Source of the DNA: Steinernema hermaphroditum
Taxonomy: Eukaryota > Nematoda > Chromadorea > Rhabditida > Steinernematidae
Length of the DNA: 64,000 nt
Reading direction: 5' to 3'
NCBI GenBank assembly: GCA_030435675.1
Contig: CM059624.1
Location: 2,194,769 to 2,258,768, forward strand
Part shown: in pieces, positions 10,853 to 22,800 of the stretch
Position numbering within the stretch: the stretch's first letter is position 1
Layout: every line of letters starts with the position of its first letter
The notes under the pieces: model-generated
The model's database searches: none
Told to the model about the DNA's origin: nothing
What the model saw: the letters and a program-made list of their open reading frames with translations, nothing else
Position numbers and translations under genes: made by a program

Positions 10853-13249
10853 ATGATCAGCGGGTGAGTTCGCGCTAATCCGATCGGGCTGACGTCGCGT
10901 CGACGAAGAGAGATGGAAACCGATCGATTAGCTCCAGTTGGCGATGAGACAGTTCAAATGCTGATTTTAGGGCCGCGCAGCAGCACAAGAAGCGCCTGAT
11001 CCCGCTGCGCAAGACGGATGCCATGAATGCGGCCGAACGGCGGAATGGCCGCATTTTGGACGAACTGTGGAAGAATGGTGGTGACTGCTATCAGGTGAGG
11101 GGATGGAGCAAAAACGGTCGGTCTTATTGAGAGGTGAAGGGATAGGGGTGGTCATATGTGTAAGAGTGCTCCTTTCCCTTCAACAAGGAATCAAATGGGA
11201 TCAAGAATGGGATCAAAAAGGCCAAAAGGTAGTAAAAAATTTTGATGATTTGCTTTGCCATTTTTGACAGATTGTGCTAGGTGAGTTTCACGAAACAAAA
11301 GACCAGGATAGTGTCCAGGGCCAAGGGCGCCATTTTCCAAAATGGGTGTCCCAGGGGAGTGGAAAGGAGACGACCATTTGTCGGTATCCATAAAAATGAA
11401 CTAGACGTAAGAAGTGTTCTCTCTAAGTTGATCTTCTTGACAATCAGTGGCACATGGACAGACTAGGAACCGGGCGGCCAAATGCCAAAAAATCAATGTC
11501 AGTGACCCTTCTAACCGAAGTTGTTTTTACATAACAAACGATTAGCTAAAAAGAGGATTTCCTCTTCTCAGAACGTCTGTGACTTCAGACTTCAGCCGAT
11601 GTAAACATCGGATTTATATAGGCCTATTGTCACCTTCAGGATTTAAAGTGTTTCGAAGAAGAAAACATCAACGAAATATGCCATCTTTCAGGTTGTGATA
11701 CCAAACAAGATAACAGGAGAAAACGACGAAGAACCCACATTTCTGCGCCTGAACATAGGTGGCACCCTCTACATATTGCTCACTGACGCCCTCCTCCGCT
11801 CCGAACCCTCGGGCTTTCTCGCCAAATTCGTCCAGCTCAACCACAGCGCGAGGTTAAAAGTAAGCCCGTTTTGCTCATTCTCCTTTTCTCAAAGTGAATT
11901 TAGGTAGCCGACGCCTACTTAAAACACGAAGACGCCTACTTCTTTCAACGCTCAGCCAATGTATTTGACGCTGTATTCCAGTACTATGCCACCGGTGTGA
12001 TACATCGGCCACCGGAGATATGTCCGGCACAGTTTTTGGCAGAGTTGGAGTTTTGGCGCATTCCCCTGCAGCACGTGGGCTCGTGCTGCGCAGACATAGT
12101 GCCCAGAGAGAAGACTGACGAAAAGGAGGAGGAACGGGTCGACGACACCACCTTTGATAAGCTGATGTTCGGGAGCGTGCGGAGACGGATGTGGACATTC
12201 CTCGAGCGGCCAGGGTCGTCCATGCAGGCGAAGGCCTTTGAGCTGTCGTCAACACTATTTGTCGCCATTTCTGTTATGGGTCTTAGTTTTGGAACCATTC
12301 CGGATTTCCAGGTGGGTATTGTACTATACATGTGAAATATAGCGACTGATTTCCTAGATCACAACATTCATGCCCCCTCACAACGAGACCATCGTCCTGC
12401 CTAACGGCACGGTTACGGTAGTGGAGAAAATCGAGGAAATGAAAGTGGAACACCCTGCATTTGTGTTCACCGAACGGATATGCATCGCCTTCTTCACCGT
12501 CGAGTACTGTCTACGGTTTTTCGCGGCGCCTAGGAAGCTCCGATTTGCGCTGAAACCTCTCAATCTGGTCGACCTGCTCGCTATCGTACCCTTCTACTTG
12601 GAGCTGATCCTCACCCTCTGCGGTGTGGACGACAAGAAGCTCCGCGATTTGAGATGGGCCTTCTTGGTGGTGCGCATTCTGCGAGTGCTCCGAGTCATCA
12701 GGATCATCAAACTGGGACGCTTCAGCTCAGGGCTGCAAACGTTTGGCATGACGCTGCAGCGGTCACAGAAGCAGCTCCAAATGATGACCATTGTGCTGTT
12801 GACCGGGGTGGTCTTCTTCTCAACCATGATCTACTTTTTGGAGAAGGACGAGGAGAGCACCCCATTTACGAGTATACCGGCGGCTTATTGGTGGTGTAAG
12901 TGATTATCGCCCTAATCGTCGGAAAGCTGGCTATTTCAGGCATAGTGACTATGACTACAGTAGGATACGGTGACGCTGTGCCGGCTACTACAAGTAAGTT
13001 CCTCTCCTCATTCTTTGAACCCTCCTCTGTGTAATACGCGATTATATCCACTCAATTTTAGTGGGTAAAATAATCGCGTCGGCAGCGATCATGTGCGGCG
13101 TTCTCGTCCTCGCCCTGCCGATCACCATCATCGTCGACAACTTCATCAAGGTGGCGCAAGATGAGCAGCAGGCCGAGCAGAACAAGCTGGATCAGCAACG
13201 GCACGACCAGATGATACAGTCGATGCTGGCGCAGCACAACAGCGCATGA
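10853..13249 (+). CDS. exp-2: Voltage-gated potassium channel, EXP-2-like (seven coding exons)
   Basis: Exons are 10853-10863, 10971-11094, 11692-11859, 11904-12311, 12358-12895, 12940-12993 and 13062-13249. They join in frame to give 496 residues. A T1 tetramerisation domain begins near residue 62 (FLRLNIGG). Then come S1 (about 212-231), an S1-S2 loop with two N-glycosylation sequons, S2 (271-292), S3 (307-323), S4 near 336-358 with Arg at every third position then Lys, S5 (380-398), the pore signature TTVGYGD (423-428 region) and S6 (438-462). S6 has LPIT where most Kv channels have PVP or PIP. The short C-tail is Gln/Asp-rich. In C. elegans EXP-2 is a Kv-type channel with HERG-like inward rectification that ends pharyngeal muscle action potentials. 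Assignment rests on sequence recall and on its titin neighbour. The start is the first in-frame ATG after a TTTTAG acceptor at 10,839; upstream exons or SL trans-splicing are possible. Confidence 0.8.
11095..11691 (+). other. Intron 2 of the potassium channel gene
   Basis: A 597 bp intron with GTGAGG at its donor and TCTTTCAG at its acceptor, phase 0. It is the longest intron I can place inside the channel gene, the others being 44-107 bp. I see no embedded gene or repeat in it. Confidence 0.75.
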
Positions 13250-13369
13250 CAGTGGATCTCTTGGATCAAGAGACACGAACTCTCTTCAGAAAATCTTTCC
13301 TCAGATGACTCACTCAGCAAGATTCTATTTAACGTGATTTGGAGCGTTTTTGATATGATGATGGTTGTT

Positions 13370-13375
13370 AATAAA
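13370..13375 (+). terminator. exp-2: Poly(A) signal of the potassium channel gene
   Basis: AATAAA lies 121 bp after the channel stop codon, within a T-rich 3' region. It is the only canonical signal between the channel stop and the last titin codon on the opposite strand, so the two convergent transcripts end within about 110 bp of each other or overlap. Confidence 0.75.
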
Positions 13376-13482
13376 GTTTACATACAAGGCCACCCACAGT
13401 AAAAATGCAATTATAGAAAAGATTGTGTTTTTGGATCAAGATATTGCTTGTTCTCACCTCCGCCATCGTCGGAAATATTCGT

Positions 13483-13832
13483 TTAGAACATAAAACCAAA
13501 CCGACCTTTGATTTCCACCTTCTTCTTGACAGTTTTCTTTGTCATCTTCACCTCAGTCGTCGTCTCCAAGAAGGTCGTCGACTTGCCGGTTTCAGTTTCG
13601 GTGGAAACACGGAAATGATAGGCTTCCGTATTCACCAGTCCACTGACGTTGGCGAACGTCTCCTGAGTCTTGATGACCGATGACCACGTCTTCGACTTGG
13701 ACTCTCGCTTTTCAACATTGTAGCTGACGAGAGTGGTCTTGGGAAGCGCCTTAGGACGCTTCCATGTGAGTTTGCAAGTCGATTCGGTGATGTCCGATAC
13801 GGCAAGTGGTCCTTCGGGGGCCGGTGGGAGTT
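13483..13832 (-). CDS. ttn-1: Last titin exon in the window: FnIII, Lys-rich tail, stop
   Basis: One FnIII domain ([52 protein letters not shown]) is followed by a Lys-rich tail [15 protein letters not shown]. The frame then runs RFGFMF to TAA at 13,485-13,483. VEIKG is the usual phase 1 module end in this gene, and here too it is followed by GTCGGT, the same weak donor used at 54,490. So the stop may be the true C-terminus or only intron read-through. No AATAAA follows on this strand. Confidence 0.65.
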
Positions 13833-16800
13833 CTAAAGATTACGGTAATGAGATAGGAAAAGGGCGGGAGGGGACCTACCTTCTTTGGGTTTCTCCGGGA
13901 GCTTGATTTCTTTTTCGGTGGTAAGGGCTTCTTCGCCGAGTCCCTTCTCGTTCTTGGCGAAAACGCGGAAGTGATAAGCTTCGGTATTGACTAAGCCACC
14001 TACGGTAGCTTTTGTCTCTTGCGTTTCAATCACTGTTTCCCAAGTCTTCTTTTTGGTCGTCCTCTTCTCGATTTTGTAGCCGACGATCTTCGCTCCTCCA
14101 TCGTGCATGGGCGGTTTCCACGAGAGACTGACCGAATCGGAAGTGATATCACCGACCACCAGAGGTCCAAGAGGTGATGACGGCACGGAGACCTTCTTCT
14201 TCAACTCCACCACCTTCTCAGTGGTGATGGTCTTTCCAGTTCCGTATTTGTTCTCAGCGGCTACACGGAAGTGATAGGCAGTGGTATCGACGAGTCCCGA
14301 GATGTCGGTTTCGGTTTGGGAGGTGCGGACGACGAAGCTCCATGTGGCTTTCTTGGAATCGCGTTTTTCGATACAGTAGCCGAGGAGCTTTGCGCCGCCA
14401 TCGGACTGCGGTGGTTTCCACGACAGACGACAGCCACTTTCGGTGATGTTGGATACGGAAAGGGGTCCGACTGGTTCGGAAGGAACTCCTGGAATTAAGA
14501 AATGGGTAAGTAACGGGTTTTGGGTGCACAAAATTGGTGCCGAAATGTCTGTTTTTGAAGCGAAGGTCGAGAGAGGCAATTTGTGAAAGATTTGGCTACG
14601 GTACTCGTAGGGAACCGGCCACTCGTGGCGGGAGCGAATCCCTATCAGTGAACTTTGAAATGTGTTCTGTTCAGAATTTTTAATACCCTGGGTATGTTTT
14701 TGGAATCTAGTAACTAAGTGTAATAGACGAACCTTTCAGGTTGACCGTAATCTGCGCCGACGCACTTCCAGAATCGTTCTCAGCCGTCACTTCATAATCG
14801 CCAGAATGTTCAATCGAGCAATTCTTGATGGTCAGAATGGCGTCTCCTTCTTTTTCCGTCATGGTGATGTCTTTCGTTGCCTTGATCACCACTCCTCCCT
14901 TCTTCCAAGTCACTTTTGGTGCTGGTAGACCGGAAACCGATGCTGACAGCGTTACGGTATCTCCGGCCTTGGCGTCAATTGTCTTCTCAGCAAAGATAAG
15001 TCTGGGTTTATCTGAAATTTTATCCATATAAGTGTGAAAATAAATGAGTGTACACCTTTGACTGTAACGTTGAATGTTTGGGTGACTTCGGTAGTGCCAT
15101 CGGTTACGGTAACTGTGTACTTTCCTCCGGAGAGTTCGTTGACGTCGTCCAACTTTAGGATTGACTTTTTGGAATCAGTACTGAACTGGTCAGATCTTAT
15201 CGGCTTTCCATCCTTTGTCCAAGTGGTCTTGGTGATAGAACCGGTGGCGACGGTGACGGTAATAGATGATGAGCTACCGTAGTCCACCTTGAGGTCAGTC
15301 TCCGCCTTGGAAAGAGTGAGAACTTCGATTTTCTTCTTGGGTTTCTCAGCTTCTTTGGGGGAGGGTTCCTTGGCTTCTTCTTTTGGACTGGCTTCCTTCT
15401 TTTTCTTCACGACCTTCTTTGGTTTGGCCTCTTCGACCTTCTCCTTAGGGCTGGGCTCCTTCTTGGCTACAGGTTCTTCAGTGGGTTTGACCTCTTCTTT
15501 GGGTTTTGCGAGGCCATTCACCTTCTCGCCGTCTTCTTTGGGCTTGACTTCTTCCGTGGGAGTGGGCTCTTTGGCTTTCTTCTTTTCGACTTTCGCTTCT
15601 TCTTTGGGACTGGGTTCCTTAGGTTTGATTTCAGGCACCTCCTTGGCTTTCTCTTCTTCCTTCGGGCTGGGTTCCTTAGACTTGAGCTTGGCTTCTTGCT
15701 CAGCTTTAGGACTAGCCTCTTTAGGCTTTGCTTCCTCCTTCGGACTGGCCTCCTTAGGACTTGGTTCCTTCTTCTTTTTAACAACTTTCTTTGGCTTCTT
15801 CTCCTCTGGCTTCTTCGCTTCTTCAGGAGGACTTACAGGAACACCGTCTTCAGCCAGTTCAGGCTTCTTCTCTTCTTTAGTCACCTCAGGTTCGGGCTCT
15901 TCAATCACTTTGGGAACACCATCCTCGATAGCTTCCTTAATCTTGGCCTCTCCGTCTTCTGGAATCTTTTCTTCTAAGACAACAGCTGTTCCATCTTCTA
16001 CAATCTCTTCTTCCTTCTTCTCCTCAACTTCTTCACCTTTCACAACGATCATGATCTCGTCGGTTGGCTCAGAAGGCTCAGAGTTGTAGGTGATGTCGGT
16101 CGCGGTGATACGATACCGATACTTGCCGGGCTCCACAATCGACCTATCCGTATAGGCCGTCTTGTCAGTGTTAGCCAACTCCAGCCACATTGTATCATCG
16201 GCCTTTCTTCTCAAAATCCTGTAGAAAAGCGCCTTTTCCACAACTTCCCATTCCAGATGGACTTTAACGCCGTCAGTCTTAACTGATGGTTTCTTCGGCG
16301 TGGGAATACGATCTTCTGGCTCTGGGGTAGGCGACTTGATCGAAGAGGACAGCTCGCTACTCTCTTCGGACGGGGTGATGACATCGGCAGTGTTCGAAGG
16401 AACTCCCTTGCCCACTTCATTGACGGCCAGAATTCTGAAGACGTAGATCTCGTCGGAGAAGAGGTCGGTGGCCTCGAAAGTGGTTCTGTCGGATCGAACT
16501 TTTCCGACTTGGCGCCAACGCGATGTTTCAGCCGTCCTCCGCTCGATGATGTAGTGCTCCACCGGCAGTTCGGTCTCTTCTGGGGCGTCCCAGACGAGCT
16601 TAGCAGAGTTCAGGGTGATTGCGGTGGCGTAGAGGTTCTCCGGGGCAGCGGGAACATCCAGAACCTTGAGATAAGACTCTACAACGTCCTTGCCGGCTTC
16701 GTTCTCCGCCACGATCTTTATCGGCCCGGAAAGGGCCCTGTTCAGATTTGTCACCTTTACCGTAACCGATCCATCAAAGTCGTCCATCGTTCCGATGTCC

Positions 16801-19800
16801 TTGACGGGCTTGTCGCCGATGCTCATCGAAATCGACGGCTTTGGGAAGCCGAAGTAGTGGAACTCGATCTTGAAATCAGTGTCGGCATTCAGGGCCAGCT
16901 CCTGACTGAGAGGCTTCGACAGCTCGATCTTGGGAGGCACCCTCAGCTCAAGATGGGCCGGGGCGCTAATCTCATGTTCAGACAAAGAAGCCTTGTATTC
17001 TCCGATATCCTTCTCGTCAAAGTCGAAGATCTCCAAGTAGGTGACGCTGCCTTCAGTGAACGTCTGGTATTTGCCGAACTTCTCCCAAAGTTCCTGGCCG
17101 TTCTTGTACCATTTGATGGATTTGGGTGGCTTCGTGCAGGTGCAGGTGAGACGCACCTTAGAGCCGATCTTGGCGACAATCTGATCTTGTGGCCCGACCT
17201 TGATATGAGGTTCTTCTTCTGAAACATGAAGGGTATGATTGAAATAAGCATCTTCCGTACCTTTAACTATCAGCTCTCCATGAGCACGGCTCCTTTGATC
17301 CGACGTTTCACACGCATAATCAGCCGAATCGTCTTTCTTGCACTCCAAGATCGTCAAGACCCTTTCGACGCCTTTAGCTTCCACGACGAAGCGTTCGTCT
17401 TCCGGTATCGGACGTCCATTTTTCAGCCAGTTCACCACAGCTTCTTCATCGGACACTTCGCAACGGAACACCACATTGAGGCCTTCAAGGACCTCAGTTT
17501 GTTCAGCCATCGATGTCGTGAAATGGGCTCGAACATCTAAAACCAAGTTCAGCTAGGCTACTGGGGGAGCGGGTACCTGTGATGGTGATTTCGGCGATGC
17601 ACTCATCGGTTCCATGGTCGTTGACAACCTCACATTTGTACTCTCCTCCATCCTCGTCAGAAACGGAGTGGATCAAAAGGACACTACGGTAGCCTTCGTT
17701 GTTGATCTCCGTGTTGTCATCTTTGGGAATCACTTCTTGGCCGTCTTTGTGCCAGATGTAGTAGGGGGCCGGTTCTCCGAGAGCGTGGCATTCGAGGCGC
17801 AGTTCGCGCTTGCGGGGGATCGATGTGGACTTGATCGCTTTTGTGATGGTTGGCTTTTCGTGGGCTGAAAGAAACGTCTCATTGGAAAGTCATCCTTTTA
17901 ATGCCAGAAGCTACCTGTAACCCTAACGGGGAAGCTCTCCTCAGAGTACTCTCCCGACCCGGCTTCATTATTTGCGGCAACCTTGAAAACATATGAAACT
18001 CCTTCCTTCAGGCCATCAAGATGAACAGGAGGCTGTGGTACAGTAACCTAAATGAGCTCGATCACCATTGATCCTATAGCTATCGGCTCACCTCTGTCCA
18101 CACAGCATTTCCTTCCGACTTGTACTGCAACGTGTACGACACAATCGGACTCTCTTCGATTTCCAACTCGCTGGGACATTCCCAATCCACGGTTACGCTA
18201 TCCACGCCAGTGATCACAATGGTCGGGATCGGAATAACGATCTTGGGCTTCTCGAAGCTCTTGGCTATAGTCAGCGCCTCGGAGACAACGTTGGAGTTAG
18301 ATTTGAGGCCTGCCTGATTGGTCACTTCAACCTTGAACTCGTAGACTTGTTCTTGTTCAAGGTTGTCCATGTTGAAGTGCTGCACGAAGACCGGTTCTTC
18401 ATTGGCCTTGGTCCAGTCGCCGCCGTTCTTACGGTAGAAAACGTCGTAGAAGTACACCGGGCTGTTGCCATCGTCGGTGCATTTGTTCCACTCCAGAAGG
18501 CAGCTGTTCTTGACAACATTCGAGATGACAGGAGCGTTGTCCATAGATGGGGCGGTGTACGGTACTCCAGTGGAAAGTTCAGGGAAATCGGCGAATGGTC
18601 CTGGACCGAATTTGTTGACGGCCGCCACTCGGAACAAGTAGGCGGTGTCCATTTCCAGTTCGTCGACGTAGGTGTGCGTTTTCGTGCCGGAAACCTGGGC
18701 GACCTTCTTGAAGACGCGCCGATCGGCTTCCTTCTTTTCGATCAAGTAGCCAGTGATCGTAGCGCCTCCATCTCCGGCCGGTTTCTCCCAGTGCAGCGTC
18801 ACACAGTCGTGACCAACTTCACTGAAGCTTAGACATGTTGGTGCTTCGGGAACGTCCTTGATGTCGACGTTGAAAGTTACGCTATCTTCCCCGAACTCAT
18901 TCGTCAGAATGACGGTGTATTCTCCGCTGTCGGCCTTGGAGACCTCTCGAGAAACCAGTCTAGCCGTGTCTCCGTAGATGTCAACCTTGGTGCGGAGGTC
19001 CGCCGGAAGGGTAACACCATTGAAGGTGCAGGAAACTTCAGGGGAAGGCTGGCTCTTGAACGGAATCGACACGATGAGGCTGTCGTTGGCATCGAACTCC
19101 AGCTCCTTTTCAACTTCTTCTTTATTGATCATGGGACGGCCCTGGATCTCCAAAGTAGTGTAAGAGTCGACGTTGTCACCAGCAGATACGGTGTATTTTC
19201 CGCAGTCTTCGTAGGTGGCGTCCTTGATGTTCAGGATGACCTTGTTCTTCTCTTGGGTCATTTGGAAGTGTGTTGATTCCACGATGGGTTCCATATCCTT
19301 AGTCCATTCAACGACGTCAGTCTCATGATTCAGCTCAGCAATAAGTTGGACGTCTTCCCCGAGATTTCCAATAGATTTACGGTCAAGACGGGCGACGAAC
19401 TCCACGGGACTCTCGTCAACCTTAAGAACGGTTTGATGGTGTTGTCCGTCGAGGGTGATGGTGAACTCCATTCCAGTATCCTTGGGAACGACGTCCTCGA
19501 TAACCAGATAGCGCATGAAGTCGACAGATTTTGTAGAGATTCGAGAATCGGTTGAGATAGACTGACCATTGACTGACCACTCTATCTGATCTTCTTCGTT
19601 GTAAAGTTCACATTCCAGAGTGACTTTATCGCCGCGAAGAGCATACACTTCCTTGGTGGGGAGAGAAACGAAGCCGGCACGCTTCTGACGATGGCGAATG
19701 GCGCGTTTGTACTCCACTTCGTCGACGGTCGTTTCAGTGGTTGAGCGGCGGCGAAGCGCTTCCAGATCTTCGAACTCGAAATCGGTGGTTTCTTCGCCGA

Positions 19801-22800
19801 TGACTTCTTCTTCCGCAGCCTCGGCTTGCTTCTCAACGGGGGATTTAGCCTTGGGTGGCTTCTCTTCCGTTTTCGGAACCTCTTCGATCTTAATCTCAGG
19901 AATCTCAAGGGCAGCTTCTTTAGGCTCAGGTTCCTTCTCCTCAAGAACCTTCTCTTCGGCAACCTTTTCTTCAGCTTTCTTCTTCTTGATCTTCTTCTCT
20001 TCAGGCTTCTCTTCAGGAACCATCTCGGACTCCTTCGGCTTCTCAGGCTCCTTTACTTCGGGAACCTTTTCCTCAGCCGGTTTCTCCTCGGGCTTCTTCT
20101 TCTTCTTAATTTTCTTTTCCATAGGCTTTTCCTCTGGTGACTTCTCCTTTGGCTTCTCAACTGCTTCAGCCTCCTTGGGTTTCTTAGGTTCTTCAATTTC
20201 AGCCTTTTGAGGTTCAACCTTTTCTTCAAGCTTTGCCTCCTCAACTGCTGGTTTTTCAGGTTCCTTTACTTCAGCAACCTTCTCCTCAACCTTCTTTTTC
20301 TTGATCTTCTTCTCTCTAGGCTTTTCTTCAGGAGATTTTTCTTTTGGTTTTTCTACTTTCTCAACCTCCTTGGGTTTCTCTTCAGGAACCTTCTCGGCCG
20401 GTTTCTCCGGTTCAGCCTCCTTTTTGGCTGGCTTGATTTCCTCAAGAACCTTTTCAGGTACCTTTGGTTTCTGGAGTTCTTCCACCTTAGGAATTTTCTC
20501 TTCGACCTTCTCTTCTGGTTTCTTCTCCTCTTCGATCTTCTCTTCGACCTTCTTAACCTTCTTTTTGAGTTTCTTTTCAGCAGGCTTCTCTTCCGGAGAT
20601 TTTTCCTTCTTTTCTGGTTCTTGCACCTTAGGTTTCTCCTCAGGAACCAGCTCGGCCTCCTTCGGCTTCTCAGGCTCCTTCACTTCGGGAACCTTTTCCT
20701 CCGGAACCTTTTCTTCAGCCTTCTTCTTTTTGATCTTCTTCTCTTCAGGAACCTTTTCAACCAGTTTCTCCTCGGGAACCTTCTCGGCTTCCTTCGGCTT
20801 CTCAGGCTCCTTCACTTCGACAATTTCGACTGGCTTCTCAGGTTCGGGTTCTTTCTCCTCAACCTTCTTCTTTTTGAGCTTCTTCTCTTTCGGCTTTTCT
20901 TCTGTGACCTCTTCAACCTTCTTTGCCTCTTCGGGAACCTTCTCTTCCACTTCAGGTTTACGGGCCTTTTCTTTTGGGATCTCTTCTGCCTCCTTTGGTA
21001 TCTCAACCTCCGGAACTTCAGAGACCTCCTCAGCCGGTTTCACTTCTGGAACCTCCTCAACGATCTTCTCCGGTTCCTCTACTTCTTCCACTGGCTTCGA
21101 TTCTTCAGCAGTCGGTTCTTCGATCTCCTCTTCGTACACGTATCCTTCACCAGTAGTTGTGAACACTGGGAATTCGGCATAATCGGAAGGACCGTATTTG
21201 TTTACAGCCGCCACTCTGAAGATGTACTTGGTGGCTGGCTCCAGTTCGTCGGCGTAGCAGTCATAACGAGATCCAGAAGTCTGCTTAACCTTTTTGAAGA
21301 CACGGCGGTCGATTTCTTTCTTTTCGACAAGGTATCCAGTGATTGTAGCGCCTCCGTCGCTGGGTGGCTTGTCCCAAGCAACAGTTACGTTGTCATCTCC
21401 GATCTCTTTGATGGACAAGTTAGTGGGAGGCTCGGGCACACCTAAATGATCGGTAAGATATGATTATTAGCGAAAGGGTTACCCTTGATAGCGACAGTGA
21501 ACTCCTGGTGATCCTCTCCAAATTCGTTGACCAGTCGGACGTCGTACTTTCCGGCATCTTGTCTCGTGATTCTCTTGCACACCACACGCACCGTTTCGTT
21601 GACAATTTCGATTCTGGTGCGGAGGTCGTCGATGAGTTCTTTTCCTTCGAAAGAGCAGAACACTTCGGGCTCTGGATGACCCTTGAAGGGTACGGTAAGG
21701 ACGAGGTTCTCGTCTCTCTCGAAGAAGCAGTCGGAGACGATCTCCTCCTTGGAGACGATCGGTCTTCCGTGGACTTCGATGGTCGTCGACGTCTCCAACT
21801 CTTCGGCCACGAGGGAATATCTTCCGACATCATTGTAGGTGACTGACTTGATCCTCAGCTTGCACTTGGATCCTTCGACGGTGGTCACGAAACGATCGTC
21901 TTCTTCGATCGTCTTGCCGTCTTTGGTCCACTTGATAGACTCGGCTGGGTGGTTCAGTTCGACTTCCAGTTCCACGTCGTCGTCGAGCTTTCCAACGGTT
22001 CTTCTCTCCAGACGGCTAACGAAGGATACCGGAGCTTCGTCGATATTCAGTGTGGTCTTGGTACGATGCTCACCCACGGACACAGTAATAACCATCGCTG
22101 TATCCGAGGGGGTCACATCAGCGATGGTCAAATATCGCATGAAGTCTACAGCCTTGACGGAGACACGGGAATCAGAGGTAATCGGCTTCCCATTGATGAC
22201 CCATTCGACCTCATCTTCTTCGTTGTACAGTTCGCATTCAATAGTGACAGTCTCTCCATGAAGACCGAAGACTTCCGAAGGAGGGATCGTTGCAAAGCCA
22301 GTACGCTTGGCGCGCTCCTTTAGCTTTCGCCTGTGGGGCTCTTCTTCGATGGCTTCCTTGAGGACCTCTTCTTGTGGAAACTCTTCGGGTAGCTGGACTA
22401 TTTCCTCAACCAAAGGAGCAGCTTCGACTTTGGGTGCTTCCATAGGGATACCATCTTCCGCCAGCTGCTCAGCCACTTTCTCAACTTCCTTGCGTTTGCC
22501 TTCTTCTTCCTTTGCTACAACGACCTTCTGCTCAGCTTCGGGCAACTTCTCCTCGACCTTCTTCTTTTTGAGTTTCTTTTCCTTTGGCTTCTCTTCTGGG
22601 ATTTTAGCTTCTTCAACCGTGACTGGTTCAAGTTCCTTCACCTCAGGAACCTTCTCAACAGGCTTCTCCTCAGGAACCTTTTCAGCCTCCTTAAGCTTCT
22701 CAGGCACATTCACTTCAGGAACCTTTTCTTCAGCCTTCTTCTTTTTGATCTTCTTCTCTTCAGGCTTCTCCTCAGGAACCTTCTCAACCGGCTTCTCCTC

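Noticed and set aside
17219..17260. Reading the 42 bp stretch as coding because the frame stays open
   Set aside because: It has canonical GT...TTTCAG ends, and its removal gives the usual phase 1 module boundary; kept as intron, with retention noted as a possibility.
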